Assembly: GCF_032108445.1 (NCBI RefSeq)
Contig: NZ_CP134876.1
Span: forward strand, 6,572,001-6,636,000
Length of the DNA stretch: 64,000 nucleotides
Reading direction: 5' to 3'
Source of the DNA: Micromonospora halotolerans
GTDB taxonomy: Bacteria; Actinomycetota; Actinomycetes; Mycobacteriales; Micromonosporaceae
Below the pieces are notes generated by a model that saw nothing but the letters and a program-made list of their open reading frames with translations, had not been told where the DNA came from and ran no database searches. Shown here in pieces: positions 59,982-64,000 of the stretch. Made by a program: the position numbers and the translations under genes. Numbering within the stretch: position 1 is the first letter of the stretch; every line of letters begins with the position of its first letter.

Positions 59982-60253
59982 GCTGGCAGGGCCCGGCGGA
60001 GATCGCCGGCACCCCGGTCCGGCTGCACGCGAGCGGCCGCTGGGAACCGGTCGACGGGCGCTACCACTGGGCCGGGCGGATCGAGCCGGAGCCCCGCATG
60101 CTGCGGCTGCTCCGCTCCGGCCGGCGCGACGTCGAGGTCCGGGTCGGCGAGCGGGTCGCCCGGGGCCGGCTCGCCGAGGCCGACCCGTGGGGCGGGGTAC
60201 GGATCACCGGCGTGGGCGCCCCGCCATGGCCGCCCGACGCCGAGGAGGACTGA
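59978..60253 (+). CDS. DUF4873 family protein
   Basis: A 91-residue protein: GPAEIAGTPVRLHASGRWEP, DGRYHWAGRIEPEPRM, VGERVARGRLAEADPWGGVR and TGVGAPPWP match the DUF4873 pattern. The domain is often attached to flavin monooxygenases and may bind a hydrophobic substrate; here it stands alone. GTG 59978 overlaps the TetR stop (GTGA), so it is translationally coupled to the regulator. This places it functionally with the diiron oxygenase. Confidence 0.78.
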   Translation: MSWQGPAEIAGTPVRLHASGRWEPVDGRYHWAGRIEPEPRMLRLLRSGRRDVEVRVGERVARGRLAEADPWGGVRITGVGAPPWPPDAEED

Positions 60254-60305
60254 CCGCCGCGCGGCGCGGGCGAGGCCGACCGCCAGCCGGCGTACCGTGG
60301 GTCGG

Positions 60306-60971
60306 ATGACGCCGACCGCCACCGTCCTGCTGGTGTTCGGACGCGGGGTGGTCGCGGGCGACGACGGCTACCGGCTCAGCGCCGACAGCGCCGCCCGGGC
60401 CGGCGCGGCCATCGGGTACGTCCGCGCGCACGCGGCCGAGTTCCGGCGGGCCGCCGGGGCGCGGGTGGTGTTCACCGGCGGCTGGCCGCACGGCCCCGCC
60501 GGGGCGCCGGGCCCGCCCGCCGGGTACCGGGAGGGCGAGCTCATGCTGGCCCTGGCCCGCGCCGCCGGGCTCGACGGATGCGCCCGGCTGCACGCCGAGA
60601 CGCGGTCCCGGACCACCCTGCAGAACCTCGCGCACACCGTCCAGGACGGACTGCTCGCCGGTGAGGTCTTCACCCCGGCCCGGCCGCTCGGGCTGGTCTC
60701 CCACCCGTGGCACCTGCCCCGGATCCGGTTCCTCGCCGGCAAGGTGCTCGGGCTGTCCGGCGCGGCGCTGCTGGACGTGCCCGTGGCCGGGCCCGACCCG
60801 GTGCCCGCCGGCCGCGAGCGGGTGGCCCGGGCCGCCAGCCGCGTGTGCTATCTCGGCCTGCGCAGCCCGGAGGCGCTGCTGCGGCGGGAACGCCGCCTGG
60901 CCCGCTCGGCGCAGCGCGTCGCGGGCCTGTTTCCTGACTGCCCTGGATTCGCCGGCCGGCGGCACGGGTGA
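60306..60971 (+). CDS. DUF218 (ElyC/SanA/YdcF) family protein
   Basis: A 221-residue protein with the DUF218 pattern: TVLLVFGRGVVAGDDGYRLS, ARVVFTGGWP, ARLHAETRSRTTLQNLAHTV and LGLVSHPWHLPRIRFLAGKV. Members act in envelope processes (ElyC, SanA) or bind S-adenosylmethionine (YdcF). It has no signal peptide or membrane helix. I chose ATG 60306 over an upstream in-frame GTG. The stop lies about 80 bases before the mobile element. Confidence 0.85.
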   Translation: MTPTATVLLVFGRGVVAGDDGYRLSADSAARAGAAIGYVRAHAAEFRRAAGARVVFTGGWPHGPAGAPGPPAGYREGELMLALARAAGLDGCARLHAETRSRTTLQNLAHTVQDGLLAGEVFTPARPLGLVSHPWHLPRIRFLAGKVLGLSGAALLDVPVAGPDPVPAGRERVARAASRVCYLGLRSPEALLRRERRLARSAQRVAGLFPDCPGFAGRRHG

Positions 60972-61051
60972 GGACGGTCGCCGATCGGCCGGTCGGCGAC
61001 GGGTCCGCGCGGGAGCAGCTGCCAGTGGTTGCTTTCCTTCCTAAAGCTGAA

Positions 61052-61066
61052 CACAATTTCGTTGTG
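61052..61066 (+). other. Small hairpin at the left end of the TnpB element
   Basis: CACAA-TTTCG-TTGTG is a perfect 5-bp stem with a 5-base loop. It overlaps the GTG (61064) of the small ORF upstream of TnpB, and so could also affect its translation. Confidence 0.5.
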
Positions 61067-61213
61067 GCCAACCAGGAGCCGCTGCGCCCGCAGCATGAGT
61101 TGGTCGAGGACCTCTTGGGCGTCGCCGGCTCCTTCTCGTACTGGCTGTGCGGTTTGCGCCGCTACGAAAAGGAGCTGGAAAGGTCGGACTTGACAATGGA
61201 GGGTGACCGGTGA
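61064..61213 (+). CDS. Small ORF coupled to TnpB, function unknown
   Basis: A predicted 49-residue peptide from GTG 61064, with ANQEPLRPQHELVEDLLGVA, GSFSYWLCGLRRYEKELERS and the ending DLTMEGDR. The stop (TGA at 61211-61213) overlaps the TnpB GTG start at 61210, so the two are translationally coupled. It has a protein-like composition with a probable amphipathic helix. The frame is open back to 60968, but the part before 61064 reads like the flanking DNA. I do not recognise it. It may be an accessory or simply a translational leader. Confidence 0.45.
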   Translation: MANQEPLRPQHELVEDLLGVAGSFSYWLCGLRRYEKELERSDLTMEGDR

Positions 61214-62628
61214 AGGTCACCCGGATCGCCTACTCGGCCCAGCTGAATCCGGGCAAGTACGCTGCCGTGATGGAGCAGGCCCGCCGGTTGGGTCGGGTGC
61301 GCAGCGAGGTGTGGCAGCGCTACGGGTCGATCAACGGGGTCGGGGCCGGGCTGCGGGACCGGCAGGTGCGCGACCGGTGGCTGGCCGACGGCACACACGC
61401 GTTGTTTGGTGTGCTGGCGAATGCGTGGAAGGAAACCGTTCGCGACGCGATGGCCGATATCGCAGCGAGCCTGGCGGCGGCCAAGGTCGACGTCCGGCGG
61501 GCGATCAGCCGACGCACGAGCGATCCGGCCGAGCGTCAGCGGATGTTCACGGCGTTGAAGGCGGACCAGTGGGCCAGCGATCCGTTCCTGGCCCGGCAGA
61601 TGCGCAAGCATTGGCGGCGGGGCCGCAACCGCACGCACGATCAGATTGTGGTGCGCGCCGACAAGTACAACACCGCCCTGGATGGGCGGGGCCGGTTGTG
61701 GCTGGCGATTCCCGGTCTGGAGCCCCGCAAGATGGTCAGAATCCCGCTGTCCACGGCCGTCGCCCCGACCGGGACGCTGAGGCTGATCCTGCGCGGCGGT
61801 CGGGTGGAAATCCACTATCAAGTGGACGCTTCGCAGATGCGCTCATCACAGCGACCGTGCGGCGATGCAACGGTCGGCGTGGACAAGGGCTACACCGAAG
61901 CCCTCACCGACTCCGACGGCCAGCCCCACGGTGTACAGCTCGGCGAGCTGCTCACCCGCGAGTCGGACCGGTTGAAGGAACGTAACCGCCGTCGGGCGAA
62001 GCTGCGCTCAATCGCCAACAACGCCGCCCTGCGTGGCGACCACGCAAAAGCGCACCGGATCAAGGTCAACAACCTCGGCACCGTTAAGCGGGACCGGCAG
62101 GCCGCCCGGCACCGAGCGCGGGTGCGCACGGAGATCTTCACCGCCGTGCACCAGGTCGTGGACAAGGCCAACGCCGTGATCGCCGAAGACCTCACCCAAC
62201 GCTTCACCGGCCGCAAAAACCTTCCTAAGAACATCAACCGGCGTCTCGCCGCGTGGACCAAGGGAGTCACCGCCGAGGCCCTGAGAAACGTGTCGGAGCG
62301 CAGAGGTTCTGCGCTCGTGCACGTCAACGCCGCCTACACCTCACAAACCTGTCACCGCTGCGCTCGGTTCGGCCGACGTCGTGGGGACCGGTTTCACTGC
62401 ACCTCGTGCGGGGTGGTGTGGCAGGCCGACGTGAACGCCGCGATCAACATCCTGCACCGAGCCGGCGACCCCGACATCGCCCTGCACACCCCACACCACA
62501 GGGTGAAGCAGATCCTGCAGGACCGGACCGATCGCCACCGGACCAGACTGCCGGTCCAGGACTCCAGCCCAGCGACCGCCGGGCGGAGAGCGAACTATCC
62601 GAACTGCTCAGCCATAAACAACAGTTAG
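61210..62628 (+). CDS. TnpB-family RNA-guided nuclease (transposon-encoded)
   Basis: A 472-residue TnpB protein. RuvC-like catalytic acids are visible: Asp in ATVGVDKGYTEAL (about 225), Glu in NAVIAEDLTQRF (about 326) and Asp in QADVNAAINIL (about 407). A zinc-finger with CHRC and CTSC (SQTCHRCARFGRRRG, FHCTSCGVVWQ) lies between the last two. The N-terminal helical part includes RRLGRVRSEVWQRYG and RKHWRRGRNRTHDQIVVRAD. TnpB proteins are guided by an omega RNA from the element's 3' end to cut the donor site, helping the element persist. GTG 61210 is preceded by GGAGGG. All catalytic residues are intact. No TnpA lies nearby. Confidence 0.92.
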   Translation: MKVTRIAYSAQLNPGKYAAVMEQARRLGRVRSEVWQRYGSINGVGAGLRDRQVRDRWLADGTHALFGVLANAWKETVRDAMADIAASLAAAKVDVRRAISRRTSDPAERQRMFTALKADQWASDPFLARQMRKHWRRGRNRTHDQIVVRADKYNTALDGRGRLWLAIPGLEPRKMVRIPLSTAVAPTGTLRLILRGGRVEIHYQVDASQMRSSQRPCGDATVGVDKGYTEALTDSDGQPHGVQLGELLTRESDRLKERNRRRAKLRSIANNAALRGDHAKAHRIKVNNLGTVKRDRQAARHRARVRTEIFTAVHQVVDKANAVIAEDLTQRFTGRKNLPKNINRRLAAWTKGVTAEALRNVSERRGSALVHVNAAYTSQTCHRCARFGRRRGDRFHCTSCGVVWQADVNAAINILHRAGDPDIALHTPHHRVKQILQDRTDRHRTRLPVQDSSPATAGRRANYPNCSAINNS

Positions 62629-62640
62629 GAAGCAGGTTTC
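62450..62640 (+). ncRNA. Predicted omega RNA region overlapping the TnpB 3' end
   Basis: In TnpB elements the guide RNA scaffold comes from the last part of the gene and the right end of the element, with the guide taken from the flanking DNA. By analogy, the RNA here would lie in the last ~180 bases up to about 62640. I inferred this from gene organisation; I could not fold it or define the ends. Confidence 0.3.
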
Positions 62641-63405
62641 GTGATCGTTCTGGTGCCGGTGTACCGACCCGGGGACCGCCTGCCGCGGCTCGTCGTCGAC
62701 CTGGCCGCCGCGCTGCCCGCGGCGCACGTCGTGGTCGTCGACGACGGCAGCGGCCCGACCGCTGCCGGGGTGCTCGCGGCCGCCCGCGACCGGGGCGCCA
62801 CCGTGCTGAGGCGCCGCGTCAACCGGGGCAAGGGCATCGTGCTGAAGACGGGCTTCCGGTACGTCGCCGGCCACCACCCGGGTCGCGACGTGGTGTGCGT
62901 GGACGCCGACGGGCAGCACCTGATCCCCGACGTCGTCCGGGTCGCCAACCGGATGCGCGACACCGGGGCGTTGGCACTGGGCGTGCGCCGGTTCGACGGC
63001 GAGGTGCCGCCGCGCAGCCGGCTCGGCAACACGGTGACCCGGGCCGCGTTCCGCCTCGCCACCGGCGTCCCCGTGCGGGACACCCAGACCGGGCTGCGGG
63101 CGTACCCGGCCGGGCTGCTCGGCTGGCTGCGGACCGTCCCCGGCGAGCGGTTCGAGTACGAGATGAACGTGCTGCTGCACGCGGCCCGGGCCGGACTGCC
63201 GATCGCGCAGGTCCCGATCGCCACCCGCTACCAGGGCGGCAACGCCTCGTCGCACTTCTCCTCGCTGACCGACTCGGCCCGGATCTACGGGCCGCTGGCG
63301 CGGTTCGCCGCCGCCCGGTTGCTCGGGCCGGATCGACGTGGTGACGGGGTGGCCTCGGCCGAGGTCACGTCGTCTCGTCCCACACCTGCGACTCGAACTC
63401 CCTGA
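62641..63405 (+). CDS. GT2 family glycosyltransferase (dolichyl-phosphate-mannose synthase-like)
   Basis: A 254-residue enzyme with a GT-A fold and no membrane helix. Visible motifs are IVLVPVYRPGDRLPRLVVDL, VVVVDDGSGPTAAG, NRGKGIVLKTGFRYVA, and the DxD-type VCVDADGQHLIPDVVR. The middle DTQTGLRAYPAGLLGWL matches the region that recognises a polyprenyl phosphate acceptor. It would transfer a sugar from a nucleotide donor to a lipid carrier at the cytoplasmic membrane. GTG 62641 follows AGGAAGCAGG, which lies in the right end of the TnpB element. The last 14 codons overlap the converging SDR gene. Confidence 0.88.
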   Translation: MIVLVPVYRPGDRLPRLVVDLAAALPAAHVVVVDDGSGPTAAGVLAAARDRGATVLRRRVNRGKGIVLKTGFRYVAGHHPGRDVVCVDADGQHLIPDVVRVANRMRDTGALALGVRRFDGEVPPRSRLGNTVTRAAFRLATGVPVRDTQTGLRAYPAGLLGWLRTVPGERFEYEMNVLLHAARAGLPIAQVPIATRYQGGNASSHFSSLTDSARIYGPLARFAAARLLGPDRRGDGVASAEVTSSRPTPATRTP

Positions 63406-64000
63406 GCTGGTGCCGCAGTTCCTCCGGCCACGCCGTCCGGAAGGGATGGTGGTCGGCGGGGATCACCCGGACCATCTCCTCGACCATCTCCCGCGGGTCG
63501 CGCTGGTGCTGCAGGAAGTCGGCGAAGTCGGGCCGGTCCAGCAGGGCGGTCGAGGAGTCCCACCACTGGGACATCGCCTCGACCCCGGTGTCGTTGTAGC
63601 CGGTCCGGTAGGGGCCGGGGTTGATCACAGCCACCCGGACGCCGCGCGGTTCCAGCTCGCCCTTCATGGCCCAGGCCAGCGCCTCGATGGCGTGCTTCGT
63701 GGCGGCGTAGACGCCGATGAACGGCCGGGTCCGGATGCCGACCGCGGAGGACACCCAGACGACCTTGCCGGCGCCCCGCTGAAGCATCGGCGGCACGAGG
63801 TCCTGCACGAGCTGCACGTGCGAGAACACGTTCACCTCGAAGGACCGGCGGATCCGGTCCATCGGGATCTCCACCACCGCCCCGGCCTCCTGGACGCCGG
63901 CGTTGAGCACCAGGATGTCCGCGCGGTGCCGCCGGGCGGCGGCGCGGTCGGCCGGGTCCGTCACGTCCAACTTGATCACGTCGAGGGTCACCCCGGCGTG
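63365..64000 (-). CDS. Short-chain dehydrogenase/reductase (SDR), partial
   Basis: The 3' part (about 211 codons) of an SDR family oxidoreductase; the gene continues beyond the right edge. The NNAG-type motif is LVLNAGVQEAG, the Ser of the active site is in VVWVSSAVG, and YxxxK is VYAATKHAIEALAWAM. The Gly-rich nucleotide-binding loop is missing only because the window ends. The C-terminal half (DTGVEAMSQWWDSSTALLDR, then the Glu-rich end) is specific to one SDR subset. It converges on the glycosyltransferase gene with a 41-bp overlap. Confidence 0.88.
   Translation of the reverse strand, partial: HAGVTLDVIKLDVTDPADRAAARRHRADILVLNAGVQEAGAVVEIPMDRIRRSFEVNVFSHVQLVQDLVPPMLQRGAGKVVWVSSAVGIRTRPFIGVYAATKHAIEALAWAMKGELEPRGVRVAVINPGPYRTGYNDTGVEAMSQWWDSSTALLDRPDFADFLQHQRDPREMVEEMVRVIPADHHPFRTAWPEELRHQLREFESQVWDETT

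Larger units (their letters stand above)
61020..62640 (+). mobile_element. TnpB-only insertion element (IS200/IS605- or IS607-like), approximate limits
   Basis: The region carries a TnpB gene, a small upstream ORF, and AT-richer ends than the surrounding sequence. A CACAA-TTTCG-TTGTG hairpin at 61052-61066 resembles the subterminal hairpins of IS200/IS605 ends. CTTCCTAA near the left end (61038-61045) recurs inverted as TTAGGAAG near the right end (62626-62633). There is no TnpA transposase, so the element is non-autonomous. The exact ends are uncertain by tens of bases. Confidence 0.55.

Overview
The window is very GC-rich (roughly 70% or more by eye). Its codon use is strongly third-position G/C, with many GTG starts and long antisense open frames. 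The gene content (mycelial-actinomycete secreted hydrolases, SigF-type sigma factor, STAS protein, LacI/CUT1 sugar system, AA10 LPMO) points to a filamentous actinobacterium. Micromonosporaceae, probably Micromonospora, is the best guess; this is inference from style and content, since no rRNA or tRNA gene is present.

Layout. 1-9.5 kb: small soluble proteins and regulators (YCII, VOC, HxlR/DUF899 pair, convergent ECF sigma and zf-HC2 membrane protein, MOSC, NYN-OST-HTH protein, two membrane proteins). 8.8-14.7 kb: a 1469-residue secreted subtilase with Kelch repeats, flanked on both sides by paralogous winged-helix regulators. 15-20 kb: GNAT, SnoaL, DinB, a DHA2 exporter, an AraC regulator and a DUF1772 membrane protein. 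20-24.6 kb: secreted polysaccharide functions (AA10 LPMO followed by a DUF305 lipoprotein; a clan-A glycosidase with FN3 and CBM2; a PAP2 phosphatase). 24.7-31 kb: a MarR-DHA2 exporter operon divergent from a TetR gene, YjbR, a GNAT gene broken by one stop codon, LtrA, and a START-domain/CBM2 fusion.

31.1-47.2 kb is the centre of the window: three secreted beta-helix proteins resembling GH87 alpha-1,3-glucanases, a cytoplasmic GH13 alpha-glucosidase, a CUT1 ABC importer without its own ATPase, and a LacI regulator with a perfect 12-bp palindrome in its promoter. I read this as a locus for degrading and importing alpha-1,3-glucan (fungal wall or dental-type glucan), with secreted depolymerases, oligosaccharide import and cytoplasmic hydrolysis under one repressor.

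47.2-60.3 kb: a frameshifted lipoprotein, DUF1062, a giant hybrid histidine kinase with seven near-identical 92-residue HAMP units, a SigF-like sigma factor, a response regulator/kinase/GerMN lipoprotein operon, a translationally coupled GlsB-STAS-BON operon, and a diiron oxygenase divergent from a TetR regulator. 60.3-64 kb: a DUF218 protein, a TnpB element (RNA-guided nuclease family) with a small coupled upstream ORF, a GT2 glycosyltransferase, and an SDR truncated by the window end.

Start sites were moved from the longest open frame to internal codons where a ribosome-binding site, signal peptide or family alignment supported it. Promoters and operators are sequence-pattern calls only.
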